Assembly: GCA_963573385.1 (NCBI GenBank)
Contig: CAUYLG010071582.1
Location: 1-64,000, forward strand
DNA: 64,000 nt
Origin: Cacajao melanocephalus
Lineage: Eukaryota > Chordata > Mammalia > Primates > Pitheciidae
Direction of reading: 5' to 3'
Position numbers and translations under genes: made by a program. This document shows, piece after piece, positions 12,828 through 23,440 of this stretch; positions within the stretch are counted from its first letter, which is position 1, and every line of letters begins with the position of its first letter. The notes below the pieces were generated by a model. It made no database searches, was not told the DNA's origin, and saw only the letters and a program-made list of their open reading frames with translations.

Positions 12828-13078
12828 GCCTGTGAGTAATCCTCCCCAGATTAATGAGCCCAGCCTGAGCAACATGTCAAAACCCCATCTCTAAATATTA
12901 AAAATATATTTATATATATATTTATATTTATATATAAATGTTAAAAATTTATATTTATATTAAATTTATATTTAAATATAAATATTAAAAATATAAATGT
13001 ATTTTTAATATTTAGAGATGGGGTTTTGACATGTTGCTCAGGCTGGGCTCATTAATCTGGGGAGGATTACTCACAGGC
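12828..13078. repeat. 79-bp perfect inverted repeat inside an Alu
   Basis: Positions 12,828-12,906 and 13,000-13,078 are exact reverse complements over 79 bp. A 93-bp AT-rich spacer of TTTATA/ATAAAT units separates them. The arms are derived from the Alu first monomer. The structure could fold into a very stable hairpin or cruciform. Confidence 0.95.
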
Positions 13079-13109
13079 TTTAATATAAATATATTAAAAA
13101 TATATTTAT

Positions 13110-13165
13110 ATTTTTAATATTTAGAGATGGGGTTTTGACATGTTGCTCAGGCTGGGCTCATTAAT
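13110..13165. repeat. Third copy of the Alu-derived arm
   Basis: This 56-bp segment repeats 13,001-13,056 exactly and in the same direction. It is therefore also a reverse complement of 12,850-12,905. It follows the hairpin directly, making an arm, inverted arm, inverted partial arm series. Confidence 0.93.
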
Positions 13166-13727
13166 AAAAATGAAAAAAACATACTAAATATTTAAAAAAA
13201 AAGAAAAGAAAAGAAACACCCAGGTGTGGTGGTGTGCTGCTGTAGTCCCAGCTACTTGGCAGGCTGCGGTGACAGAATTACCTGAACCCAGGAGGTTGAG
13301 GCTGTTGTGAGCCAGGATCACACCACTGCACTCAAGCCTGGGAAATGGGGGTGAGAACCTGTCTCAAAAAACCCCTGCAAAACAACAACAAGAAGAAAAC
13401 CCAAATTTTATCATAACTCAAATAATAGAAATGATAGAGAAAAGAATGCCCCCAGAATCCAACCATCTTAGCCAGATAACAACAGTTTTTTTTTTTTAAA
13501 GTGCAATTTCTACTCTGTTCATATCCTTTGCCCAATTTTGAGATATTTTTGATCGCGAATCAATGGTTCTCAACCCTGGCTCATCTAAAAAGGGAGTTTT
13601 TGCAAGGCATGGATGACCATGCTCTGCCTTGACCTGGAGAATCAGAGTCTCAAGAAACTGTTTTAAAAATGAGCCCAAGGTCAACATTCTGATGCTGGAG
13701 ACAACATCAGTCACTGTGCAGCAGCTA

Positions 13728-14330
13728 TGTTGTGTGGGGTAAATACCCAGGGTTTGTCATCTCATGCCAAGAAAATTTAGGACGCAGACACACTAGGAGT
13801 AGAGGTTTAACAAGCAAAAGAAAAAGAAAGAAAGAGAAAGGGAAACAGCTCTCTCTCTAGTGAGAGAGAGGGGACTTATGAGAGGAAAAGGCTGGTCTGT
13901 GGCAGATGTGCCAGATTTTATAGTCAGGCTTGAGGAGGTGGTCTCTAATTTACATAGAGCTCACAGATTGGTTTGATCAGGTATGACGTTTACATCATGT
14001 CGGGGGAAGGAGCATCCAGAGGGGACTGGCTGACCCATCCACCCTAATCTTATTATTCAAATGAACTTTCCTATTGGTGGCACCATCTCGTCTGTTCCTT
14101 ACTATACACTTGGCTGACAAAGAGAAAGGAAGATGGAGCCACCATCTTAAACATGATTGGCACAGCTGCCAGCATTGTCTGCAGCTTGATTTTACTGGCT
14201 GCTCTTTGTTAGAAAGGAAAATAATTTGGGGCTGCTTTTCATTAAAAAGAAAACCTTACCAAGGACTTTTGTACCTTCACTATCTGCTTAAGTAATTTCT
14301 TCTTAATTCCTGTATCAACCGCATTTAAAC
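13728..14330. mobile_element. Possible old retroviral solo LTR (family not assigned)
   Basis: The block opens tgtgtggggtaaatacccag, has a purine-rich tract (13,818-13,845), a ctctctctctag tract and repeat-like promoter-sized GC content before dropping back to AT-rich sequence. It looks like an LTR I half recognise but cannot name. No internal viral genes are present. Confidence 0.35.
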
Positions 14331-14724
14331 AAACTTTTTAATTGAGGTAGAACTCACCATTTTAAAGTACAATTCAGTGATATTTAGTTCATCACAACGT
14401 TGTGTGACTGATGCAGTCTTCCAGGCATTTTGAGTTACATCATCTGTTGATACTGTGTAAAACTAAAAAATTACATTTGCAAGAGATAAAATTAAATGCT
14501 AAGAAAGTTAATTTTTTCAAACTAATATTTTCTAATGGTTTTTGTTATTTCTATCCCCAGTTCAGTGAGATAGAATTGTAGAAACATCTGGAAATAGTTG
14601 GGAGTATTCTGTTCACCTCTTCAGGTCTGAAAGGGTGAGTGAGGCTGCCCAAGGTTCTGCAAGAACTCCTTTCTGCATTCAATGCTATGAATTTGGAGGC
14701 CAAATATGAATATAGTCTAATGAT

Positions 14725-14955
14725 AACAAGGGCTGATACATTTTGAAAGTTTATTGTGTTCCAACTACCCTACCAGTTTGCTAATCCTCACGTTATTCCT
14801 AAACTTTCCAACAAGCCTACATAGTTCTTATCTTTTTTCCACTTGGCAAGTGAAGAAATTGAGAATCTGAGGGGACTTGCTCAAGGTCATACAGCTTAAA
14901 GGTAATGTAGCTGAGGTTCCCATATTTGATCTGTATGACACCATAGCCCAGATTC
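14725..14955 (+). mobile_element. MIR SINE
   Basis: It follows the MIR order: tattgtgttccaactaccct, ctaatcctcacgttattcct, ttgctcaaggtcatacagct, then a diverged 3' end with catagcccagattctctctc. It is old and not coding. Confidence 0.75.
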
Positions 14956-15690
14956 TCTCTCCCTGAACTCTCCAGACTCCAACTTGGTGTTCAAGAATTC
15001 AATTCAGTTCTAATCGTCTACCTGGAGTAAGCATGAACCCCACAGGTTAAGGGCTCAGTCCCACAGGTTAAGGGCTCATTCCCACAAGACTACCCTCACT
15101 TCAAAAATGAATCCTAATTCCCAGGCCTCCCATACTTCTGACTGATTGGTTACAAGTTGGGGAATCCCAGGACTCCCTCTTCATGTTTGATAATTTGCTA
15201 GAACAGCTCACAGAACTCAGGAAGTCACTTTACCTACTATTACCAATTTATTTTAAAGGCTATGACTCATAACAGGAAAATGGAAAAGATGCATAGTGTA
15301 AGGTATGGGGGTACACAGAGCTTCTACGGCCTCTCAGGGTACACCACTCTCCAAGCCCCTGGCTGTGTTCACCAATCCAGAAGCATTCTGAGTTCCATCA
15401 TTTAGGCATTTTGTGAAGGTTTCATACAAAGGCATGATTGATTAAATCATTGGCCGTTGTTGATTAACTCAATCTTCAGCCCTTGTCCCTTCCCAGGAGG
15501 TCAAGAGGTGGGGCAGAAAGTTCCAACCCTCTAATCACTTCCTTGGTTCCTAGGACAACCAGCCCTTATCCTCCAAGAGTCATGTTGTTAACATAAACTC
15601 AGATATGCTTGAAAGGAGCTTGTTGTGAACAACAAAAATGCTCCTATCACCCCTGGCACTCAGGAAATTCCAAAGGTTTTAGAAATCTGT
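14956..15690. other. Unassigned intergenic sequence
   Basis: No gene recognised. It contains a short tandem copy of cccacaggttaagggctca (about 15,039-15,080), two units. Confidence 0.55.
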
Positions 15691-15691
15691 C

Positions 15692-15836
15692 AGGAGTCAG
15701 CATGGTAGCAAGCATTTGTCATTCCAGCTACTCAGGATACTGAGGCGGGAGGATCACTTGGGCCCAGGCGTTCAAGGCTGCAGTGAACTATGATCATGCC
15801 ACTGGTGAGACCCTGTCTCTTAAAAATTATTATTTT
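15692..15836 (+). mobile_element. Alu monomer (right-arm type)
   Basis: A single Alu-like arm: gcatggtagcaagcatttgt, ccagctactcaggatactga, ggctgcagtgaactatgatc, then gagaccctgtctctt and an AT-rich tail. The second half of a dimeric Alu is absent. Confidence 0.8.
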
Positions 15837-16186
15837 TTAAAAGCTCTGTGTTGGAAACCAAAGACAAAGACCAAGTATATATTTCTTACTATCGCACTCC
15901 CAAAACACAGCATGAGAGCTTATGAGCCTGACATTAAGTGGAGAAGCTGATCTAAACACTAAGAGACGAGAGTTCTGGGTGTGAGAACCCAATACATGGA
16001 ACCAGGGAGGCCAAAACAGAAAAGGGACAGGAGACAGAATGCTAGCCAGAAGGTAGAAGCTAGCTTGAAGTTTTGCTTGTTCACCTGGTAAAATCCTCTC
16101 TCCTTGGCAGGAAGAGTTTGCCTGAAGCAAGCTCCATGTGCCCATTGTGGGGAGGCCAGAATAGGCTTCAACCATCACTAGGTGAC

Positions 16187-16219
16187 AGGCATCAAAAATA
16201 GGGTCAAGCTAAAGAGAGT
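16187..16219. repeat. Direct repeat copy 1
   Basis: A 33-bp stretch beginning aggcatcaaaaatagggtca recurs at 16,871-16,903 with three differences. It is not part of a repeat family that I recognise. Confidence 0.8.
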
Positions 16220-16354
16220 GGTGAAATATATTAGGAGGCCAGTGGTAGCAGTGCCGGTGGGAAAGTGTTTAGAGCACCCCCTGATGTTTTATGGGTTCTA
16301 GGTTATTCTCCTGGGTGTTCCTAAGCTGCCTGGCCTCTAGTTACTAAGTTGGCT

Positions 16355-16440
16355 AGCATTTATTGAGTGCCTTCTATGTGCCAGGCATTGTCCTTGGCTC
16401 TGAACTGTGTCAACAGCAGCAGAGACCTGAGCAAAAGGTA
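16355..16440 (+). mobile_element. MIR SINE fragment
   Basis: The 5' half of MIR is clear: atttattgagtgccttctat followed by gtgccaggcattgtccttgg. The 3' half is lost. Confidence 0.6.
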
Positions 16441-16870
16441 GAGGAGGAAATTATAACTTTCAGGGAAATGGCTATTCTGTAAGAGAAAAACAGTGATTTA
16501 CTGATTCACTGTAGCCCATTTCCATGGAGTCTGAGCTGGTAAAAGAGCCAAGGTGCCTGGAGGGATGTTTCGGAAGGGCATCTGGTAATTGCATGGACAG
16601 TTTTAAATGGTGTCTTGCAAAGTGGGGGCACCCATTAGAATGGAAGGTTGGAGGCTAACTGGCTGAATAGTCCATGAAGAATCTCTTTAGAAAGATTTCA
16701 ATAATCTCTTTAATGATTATGTATTTTGCTCCAGCCTGGGTGGAGGGAGATGCAAGAGATCCCCTCGTTTAAATATGGCAGGGAGTGCATCTGAAATGGA
16801 GGTCATGACAATTGCAGAGGCATTTAGGACTGGCAACGATGCTGCTGCCTGGGCTTCTTGTCTTGGTGGT

Positions 16871-16903
16871 AGGCATCAAAAGTAAGGTCGAGCTAAAGAG
16901 AGT
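16871..16903. repeat. Direct repeat copy 2
   Basis: It matches 16,187-16,219 at 30 of 33 positions and lies 8 bp upstream of the MLT1-like LTR. Confidence 0.8.
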
Positions 16904-16910
16904 CATCAAG

Positions 16911-17347
16911 TGTATTAGTTTCCTAGGACTGCTGTAATAAATAACCACAAACTGAGTGGCTTAAAACAACAGAAATTTATTTTCTTGAGGTTCTGGAGAC
17001 CAGAAGTCTCTCATCAGGGTGTCAGCAGAACCACCCTTCCTAAGAAGCCTCTAGGGAAGATCCCTTCGTTGCCTTTTCCATCTTCTGGTGGCTCCAAATG
17101 TTCCTAGACTTGTGACTGCACGACTACAATCTCTGCCTTCACATGGCCTTCTCTGTTTCCCTTCTGTGTGTCTCTTTAAGAACACTTGTCCTTGGATTTA
17201 AGGCCTACCTGGATAATCTGGGATGATCTCATCCTAAAGTTCTTCACTTAATTACATCTGCAAAAATGCTTTTTTCCAAATTAAGTCACATTCACAGGTT
17301 CTGGGACTTATGTATATATTTTTGGGGGCCACCATTCAACTACCACA
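16911..17347 (-). mobile_element. MLT1-like solo LTR (ERVL-MaLR)
   Basis: Read on the minus strand it is a MaLR LTR. On the + strand it opens tgtattagtttcctaggact and gtggcttaaaacaacagaaa, then has tctctgccttcacatggcct, ttaattacatctgcaaaaat and tccaaattaagtcacattca, and closes with accattcaactaccacac. It is a single LTR with no internal viral region. Confidence 0.85.
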
Positions 17348-17536
17348 CCAACTCCACTACACATTATGTGTGTATTATTATTCTGAATTTCGGACTGTTA
17401 TTTGCTTGCTCTGATAATTTCCTCTCAGTCCTCCTCACCTTTGTCCTGTCACCAGATGTTCTGTATCACAGTCAGATGCAGTGGAGAGATGTGTTTTTCT
17501 GTCTATACTGGGGCCTGATGGCTGAGACATGCTTTT

Positions 17537-17597
17537 TCTGCCATACCCTGTGAGTTAGGCTTCTAACTCTGCCATACCCTGTGAGTTAGGCTTCTAA
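17537..17597. repeat. Two tandem copies of a 30-bp unit
   Basis: 17,537-17,566 and 17,568-17,597 are identical over 30 bp (tctgccataccctgtgagtt and onward), with one C between them. Perfect identity points to a recent event. Confidence 0.92.
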
Positions 17598-17599
17598 GC

Positions 17600-18280
17600 C
17601 AGACAATTACTTAGCAGTAGACAAAAATAAATCACCTTGAAAAGGTGACCCAAAATGCCCACAATAAACAGTAGCTATGATTGTTATTTTAAGGTCTGCC
17701 ACAAGTGATCTGGACTGTCTGCATATAGCCTACACCAGGTGCCCATTTCTTAAAGGAAGCATCCAGGCCATAGAGGCAGCCTTGATATCTAATCACTTTT
17801 GCTGTTAGCTTTCTGCACTGCAGATATAGCAGTTAGCATCATTTGTATCTGCAGTCAGCAAAACCCTTTGGCACCTCCTAGGAAACACTGGTCCCCATTA
17901 TGGTGTTATGAACCTAGCTTTGGAGTATTGGGCTGGGTGCTGCCATGATGACCGAGTTAGGGTAAAAGTGAAATGAGTCTTCAGCTGCTGCAAGGATGTA
18001 CTGATGGCTGGATTTCAGTAAGCCTTTTCCCCCTTTTGTGGGTGCTGTTTAGAGTAGTTATGACTGAGATGCAGTGGATGGGTTGGTCGTGTCTAAAAAG
18101 CCTCAGGAATGACTAGATGACTCTCTTTTTGAGGACCTTTCACTATAGCTATGCAGAATGTTTTTGTTTCATCCCCAAGAGATGTACGTAACATTTTATT
18201 CAATGAGAATAATAGCGGACTACTTGGACTATAGCAGGCTATATAGGATGATATTACATAATGCAATGCCCAGACCCCAT
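17600..18280. other. Unassigned intergenic sequence
   Basis: No gene and no named repeat seen. Confidence 0.5.
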
Positions 18281-18282
18281 CA

Positions 18283-18450
18283 TGATATTTTCTCCTCTAC
18301 TCTGTTTTTCTCCATAGCACTTATCTTCATTTATATATGTAATTTATGTGTCTTGTTGACTTCCCCTGTTCCTCTGCACCGTGAATGTAATAAGTTCCAT
18401 GCCCAGAACACAATAGATGCTCAAAACATATTGTTAGTTTAATGAAACAA
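18283..18450 (+). mobile_element. L2 LINE 3' end
   Basis: The order matches the L2 3' end: ctccatagcacttatcttca, tgtaataagttccatgccca, gaacacaatagatgctcaaa, then tattgttagtttaatgaa. The family consensus has agaacagtgcctggcaca and tgctcaataaat at these places. Confidence 0.65.
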
Positions 18451-19109
18451 TTAAACTCTAACTTTTTCCTCTGACAATCTTAATCATAACCTCTGCACAA
18501 GGAAAAGGAATTAGTCTGGTCTCCAGCTACAAGAAGCATAACTTTCAGCTGCTAAAAACCCTGTTCACCTCTGCTTGTTGTGTTCAAGAACAGCAAAGAG
18601 ATCAATATGACTGGGATGTAATGAACTAGGGAGAGGGAAGTAAGAGATGCATTTGGAAGACAATGAAGGTGGATGTTTGTCGAGCTTCTGGACTCACAAT
18701 TTGACTCTGATTTTCTGGGGGCTTGTTACTCCAGGGCTCCTGATTCCTAGTTCAGAATCTATAAACAGTATCTATGACTGGACAAAGCATATCTATGGCT
18801 AGACAGGACATAATCTGGAAATGCTTATGGGAATCCTGTGTGAGGAAGGCTTTTGTTGATTTAACACACATTGTGTTCAGGGACCTGGGCTAGATAATCT
18901 TACATTCACTGTTTTATTTAACACTGTAAAAGTATACATTTATCGCTCATGAAAATGTCCAGTTCATCTGTCCCTTTCACTCCCATACTTCTCTAGCCTG
19001 CAACCCTGCCTCTAATTATCAGCCCCTGTTAAGCTTTCAACAAATTAGGTCACTTCTGGCTTTACTTGTTTCCCTTTCAACTTGAAATATTTAAGCTCTG
19101 TTATCCAGT

Positions 19110-19440
19110 TTAGATTGGGTTATTCTGCGTTACAAATGACTCCCAAGTCTCAGACACTTACAACCAGAAAAGTTTGTTTGCTCACTCCAGCTACATATTG
19201 ATCATGGGTAGGCTGTGACCCTTCTCTACAGAATTCTCATTCTGGGCCCTTGGTTGGTGGAGTTGCTCGTACCTGGAATACTGGCAGAGGAAAAAGAGGT
19301 GGTGTTGAGTTACATCATGGTTCTGAAAATTTCTGCTCACAAGTGACACCTGTCACTTCTGCTCACGTTTCACTGGCAATGGCAAGTCACCTGGCTACAC
19401 AGATATCAATGGGCTAGATATAGTATAATCCTCCCCCAGG
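19110..19440 (+). mobile_element. Interspersed repeat of a family I cannot name (copy 1)
   Basis: It has the order: caagtctcagacacttacaa, then gtttgtttgctcactccagc, then cacttctgctcacgtttcac and aagtcacctggctacaca. Two other stretches of the window (about 47.0 kb and 62.5 kb) follow the same order. That argues for a repeat family rather than a gene. Confidence 0.5.
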
Positions 19441-19960
19441 GAGGGGCACTGCATATTTTTGAGCGATAATAGAACATAACAAAAGTGTGTCCCTGCGGAG
19501 GCACACTCACTGCACCTGTGCTCCCGAGCCCTCTTATCCTTCTTATACACACACTGTGCCAAACACAGAGCCTGGATCCATCCCCTCCACGTCTTGACTC
19601 CGCCTCTCGGACTGCCCCATGTTGCTGGAGGCTCTGCCCTTCCTGACAGCACCAGTCCACATTCATGGTTGGGTTTTCCTCCTTTGCTGGACCACCGTGA
19701 TGCTCACTCATCTTTTCTTTTTCCCATCGTTAACTCTGACATATGTCTGTTATTTTCAAGCTCACCCTCAGAACATCCCAAACCGTTCAGTACCTGCAGA
19801 AGATGAGCCTCCTATTTTTTTACGGAAAACAGGGGCCTGTAAGTATGAATTCTTCTAAAACTTGTAAACCCTCCTCTGCATTCCTTTTCTCCTCTCTGCT
19901 GTTTTTTATTCCACAGCCCTTATTTATCATCATTGACATACTTAGCTTATAAATCTTGAA

Positions 19961-20533
19961 TGATGGTTAACATTAGGTGTCAACTTGATTGGACTGAGAA
20001 CTGCCTAGAGTATTGTTCCTGAGTATGTTTGTGAGGGTGTTGCCAGAGGAGACTGACCTGTGAGTTGGTGGACTGGGAAGAAAGACCCACCCTTGAGGTG
20101 GTGGGCACCAGCCAATCAGCTGCCAGAGCAGCTAGAACAAAGCAGGCAGAGGAAGGTGTGATAACCTTGCTAGCTGAGGCTTCTGGCTCTCTCTTTTTCT
20201 TCTTCCCGGGCAGGACACTTGCTTCCATTCCTCCTGCCCTTGGACATCAGACTCCAGATTCTTCTGCCTTTGGACTCTGAGACTTTTACCAGCAGCTTCC
20301 CTGGGGCTCTCAGGCCCTCTGGCTCAAACTGAAGGCTGCACTATGGGCTTCCCTGGTTTTGAGGCTTTTGGACTTGGACTGAGCCACTACCAGCTTCTCT
20401 ATTTCCCTAGCCTGCAGACAGCCTACTGTGGGCCTTTGCCTTGTAATAGTGTGAGCCAATTCTCTCTAATAAACTCCCTTTTACATATACGTGTATCCTA
20501 TTGCTTCTGTCCCTCTGGAGAACCCTAATACAT
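19961..20533 (+). mobile_element. MLT2-like solo LTR (ERV-L)
   Basis: It begins tgatggttaacattaggtgt, continues caacttgattggactgagaa and agacccacccttgaggtggt, and ends with an AATAAA (20,469) and tctggagaaccctaataca. This matches my recollection of the ERV-L MLT2 LTRs. It is a single LTR without internal genes, and short open frames inside it (for example 20,065-20,280) are not genes. Confidence 0.75.
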
Positions 20534-20893
20534 CCTGTTTTTTCCTCTGCTTCCCTTTCCTCTGCTTCTACGCTTACCTAGACCACCAGCATTCCTTCCC
20601 TCTTTCCTGTTCTAAGCATGGTATTCTGCCCATTTCCCATGGCTTCCCTCAGTCCTGCTCTGTTTATTCTTCTTGCTCTCTTAAGAGGAAATCCCTGCCA
20701 TTTCCTTGGCTTTTTCTACTTGGTCTATGTACTGGTTTCTGCTGTTCTCAGAGACACACTGAGACCTTTCATGTCTGTCACTTCTTGGAAGGGTTCTCTC
20801 TACTGGGTCTGCCTGCTGAGCAGACAGACTTCTCTTGGGGAAACAGGGGCACTCCTGAGTCACTGAACGTGAGCTGTTTGGTGTTGGTATGTT

Positions 20894-21024
20894 AATTTAT
20901 CTTCTTACACCACTTCCTTAACTTCAAGAGGGAAGAATAATTATTATTTTCCATGACTGGAAATTTATCTTATTACACCACTTCCTTAACTCCAAAAGAG
21001 AATAATAATTATTACTTTCCATGG
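20894..21024. repeat. Tandem duplication, 68-bp period
   Basis: 20,894-20,961 and 20,962-21,024 are two diverged copies (aatttatcttcttacaccac against aatttatcttattacaccac, both followed by a run of ttccttaact and aataattatta). A few substitutions and indels separate them. Confidence 0.85.
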
Positions 21025-21314
21025 TTGATGTGAAAAGTATAAATAACTTATACAAAATGCATTGCAGTTAGGAGATAATAATCAGCAGTGAATGCCCTTA
21101 TTAATGTTACTCTATCAGTCTTGGCTCAGATACCATCTGCTCTGTCAGCTCCACTCTGAATTGTATCTAGTTCTTCTCTGGGTTCGTTGTGCTCTATTCT
21201 TAACTGCTTTTTAAAGCAGTAATTATTCTAATTAGTGGTACTTCTCAGTAAATTTTTAAATTTTTTAGATTTCTTCCCGCCACCCTGCCCCAGCCTTACC
21301 AGTGTTTTCTTGTT

Positions 21315-21316
<2 letters not shown>

Positions 21317-21346
<30 letters not shown>
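21317..21346. repeat. (GT)n microsatellite
   Basis: Uninterrupted GT dinucleotides, about 15 units. Confidence 0.97.
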
Positions 21347-21348
<2 letters not shown>

Positions 21349-21474
21349 GCTGAATCACTGGTTTTCTTTCATTTGTGGCTAAATATTTTGTTGGAAGAGT
21401 AAAGAGTTCCCAGTTTCAAGGTATCTACAGTTCCACAAGATGAATATATACATAATCCATGTAAATATTTCATG

Positions 21475-21595
21475 ACAATAATTTCACTACTAAAATTGTG
21501 AAATAGTAGTGAAACAATATTTCATTACAATAATTTTACTACTAAAATTGTGCAATTTAGTAGTGAAACAATATTTCACTGCTAAAATTGTTTTA
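21475..21595. repeat. Tandem repeat with internal dyad symmetry
   Basis: Units at 21,475-21,526 and 21,527-21,580 are near-copies, and a third partial copy follows. Each unit holds tttcactact or ttttactact followed about 10 bp later by agtagtgaaa, so each can fold as a small hairpin. Confidence 0.85.
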
Positions 21596-21629
21596 AAATT
21601 TAATTTGTGTGTGTGTATGCGTGTGAGAC

Positions 21630-21756
21630 CAGAGATTGGGGAGTGGGTCTCACTATGTTTCCCAGGCTGGTCTTGAACTGTTAGCCTCAAGCCACCCTCT
21701 TGTCTTGGCCTCCCAAAGTGCTGGAATTACAGGCGTGAACCACTGCACCCAGCCTC
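21630..21756 (-). mobile_element. Free left Alu monomer (FLAM-like), minus strand
   Basis: The + strand reads ggtctcactatgtttcccag, ccacactc-type spacer sequence, tggcctcccaaagtgctgga and gtgaaccactgcacccagcc. This is the complement of one Alu arm. Confidence 0.85.
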
Positions 21757-22149
21757 ACTTTTTGCTTTAACAGATCCTACAGTGAGAAAGCAAGTAGCAT
21801 TGTGACAGAGTAGCTAGATAGGGAGCAGTTGTGGAATGTGAAGAAAAGGAGGTGTGGAAAGGGTCAGTCCACAGAAGCTGTGCCCTTCAGGAGAAAAGCT
21901 TTGAGGTCAGGGAGCCAGGGGGGGGTAAATGTCCTGAGACTACTCCATCCCACCTTTGCCTCTCCTTGAAATGTCTTTTTTTGCCCACTCTCCCTGAAAG
22001 AGGAGGGCAAGGGAACCAGGACAGAAAGTGAGGTGGAGAAGAGTGGCGCTCTGGAGGGACGAGCAGGAGATATGCAGCACAACCAACCACACTAGATAAC
22101 ACATCAAGTGGGGAACCTGTCTTCCACTACACAGGCTAGGTGCTACGGG

Positions 22150-22290
22150 ACATGGGCTCTGGGTTTACACAGATTATGACTCAGTTCTCTGCTATTGTGA
22201 AGTTGTGTTTGGATAAATCCCTCAACTTCTCTGAGTCTTATTTTTTCATTTGTAAAATGTAGACAGAAGACCTACTTTCCTTCATTGCTC
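22150..22290 (-). mobile_element. MIR SINE, minus strand
   Basis: The complement of the MIR core is visible: ttgtgtttggataaatccct, caacttctctgagtcttat and ttcatttgtaaaatgtag. It is a diverged old copy. Confidence 0.65.
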
Positions 22291-22794
22291 TCAGGTTTAA
22301 AATACATCAATTAGGATATAGCAAAGTCTGCTTGACGCTGAAAACTTTCCAGCAAAAATGAACCTGAGAACAAGTCATCTCTCATCTTTGCTCTTGCCTG
22401 TAACTACTAAGCATCTACTCCATCTTCTGTGCTTAGGGATTTTATATTGTTGACATTTTTGATTTAGTCAGGAATGCATCGTATGGGAATATCAATCCTG
22501 CATGCTCTCCACGCATTGACTGTAGTCTGATCTTAGTAGGTGGTGCACATATAATTTTATTATTTCTCAATTTATTTTGGTGCTGATGTAATTAGTAAAA
22601 TGCGATTTAAGAGTGTTATATATATTTTTAATCATGATGTCTTTTCTTCATCAAAGTGACACTTAAAAGCACATCATCATCTTGTGGAGGCACGTTGACA
22701 AAATCCTTTTTTGAGATTCTAAAAGGAATCTTTGTACTTAAAATGTTTAAGAACTACTGATGTATTTTGGCTTTGCGTATCAATTAAGTTTAGA

Positions 22795-23059
22795 TTTTAT
22801 TTTGTTTTAGAGATGGGGGTCTCACTTTGTCGCCCAGGCTGGAGTACAGCTCACTACAGCCTCAAGCTCCTGGCCACAAGCTATCCGTCTGCCTCAGCCT
22901 CCTGAGTTGCTGGGACTACAAGGGTGTGCCACCATTTTTTGTAGAAGTGTGATCTCGCTGTGTTTCCCAGGCTGGCCTTGAACTCCTGGTTTCAAGTGAT
23001 CCTCTTGCCTTGGCTTCCCAAAGTGTTGGGGTTACAGGTGTGAGCTATCGCGCCTGGCC
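22795..23059 (-). mobile_element. Alu (J-like), minus strand, next to the ASNS promoter
   Basis: The + strand reads the complement of a dimeric Alu: agagatgggggtctcacttt, gtcgcccaggctggagtaca, tcctgagttgctgggactac, tggcttcccaaagtgttggg and ctatcgcgcctggccc. It has internal deletions. It ends about 270 bp upstream of the CpG-rich promoter and so marks the upstream limit of unique promoter sequence. Confidence 0.9.
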
Positions 23060-23401
23060 CTCCGATTTATTAATAGATTTTATAAGGACATTTTAGGCCT
23101 TACCCATCAGTTTCTTAGGGCAAGCTTTTAACTGCCCTGCATAATAAATCAGACGGTGGTGCAACAAAAAACAGAGATGGTTTCCCTAAGAACAAACCAA
23201 GTGCAGAAGACTGCCTGATTGTCAGAACAGCAGGTAACCTGGGCAGATCTCTGAGGCTATCCTTAAACTGGCGCACTGAGACTTCAGGCACCCGAAACAA
23301 AAGAACTCCTCCTGCAGCACTCCTGCTGTCCCGCTCAGTCCCCACCCACCCGCCCGCCTCGTGGGCCCCGCCCCTGCGCGCGCTGGTTGGTTCTCGGCGG
23401 C

Positions 23402-23410
23402 TGATGAAAT
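23402..23410 (+). promoter_or_regulatory. NSRE-1 (C/EBP-ATF response element)
   Basis: The sequence tgatgaaat fits the composite C/EBP-ATF consensus TGATGNAAN. In the human promoter, as I recall it, the last base is C (TGATGAAAC). It should bind ATF4 heterodimers. It is 11 nt upstream of NSRE-2, the known spacing. Confidence 0.85.
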
Positions 23411-23421
23411 TTCCCGTACGC

Positions 23422-23427
23422 ATTACA
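23422..23427 (+). promoter_or_regulatory. NSRE-2, variant
   Basis: The sequence here is attaca, where the human element, as I recall it, is GTTACA. The G to A change sits in a former CpG (cgttaca to cattaca) and would be explained by deamination. The position, one turn of the helix after NSRE-1, identifies it. Confidence 0.75.
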
Positions 23428-23440
23428 GGAGCCAGACCGG

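Larger units (their letters stand above)
12764..13375 (+). mobile_element. Alu (J-like) interrupted by an internal inverted duplication
   Basis: The Alu head (actgggcacagtggctcatg) and first monomer run to about 12,897. The second monomer resumes at about 13,218 (cccaggtgtggtggtgtgct) and ends at about 13,370. In between lie an AT-rich tract and rearranged copies of the Alu's own first monomer, described separately. The element is about twice the normal Alu length. Confidence 0.88.

Noticed and set aside
13728..14330. Functional retroviral element
   Set aside because: At most a solo LTR; no gag, pol or env-like sequence is near it.
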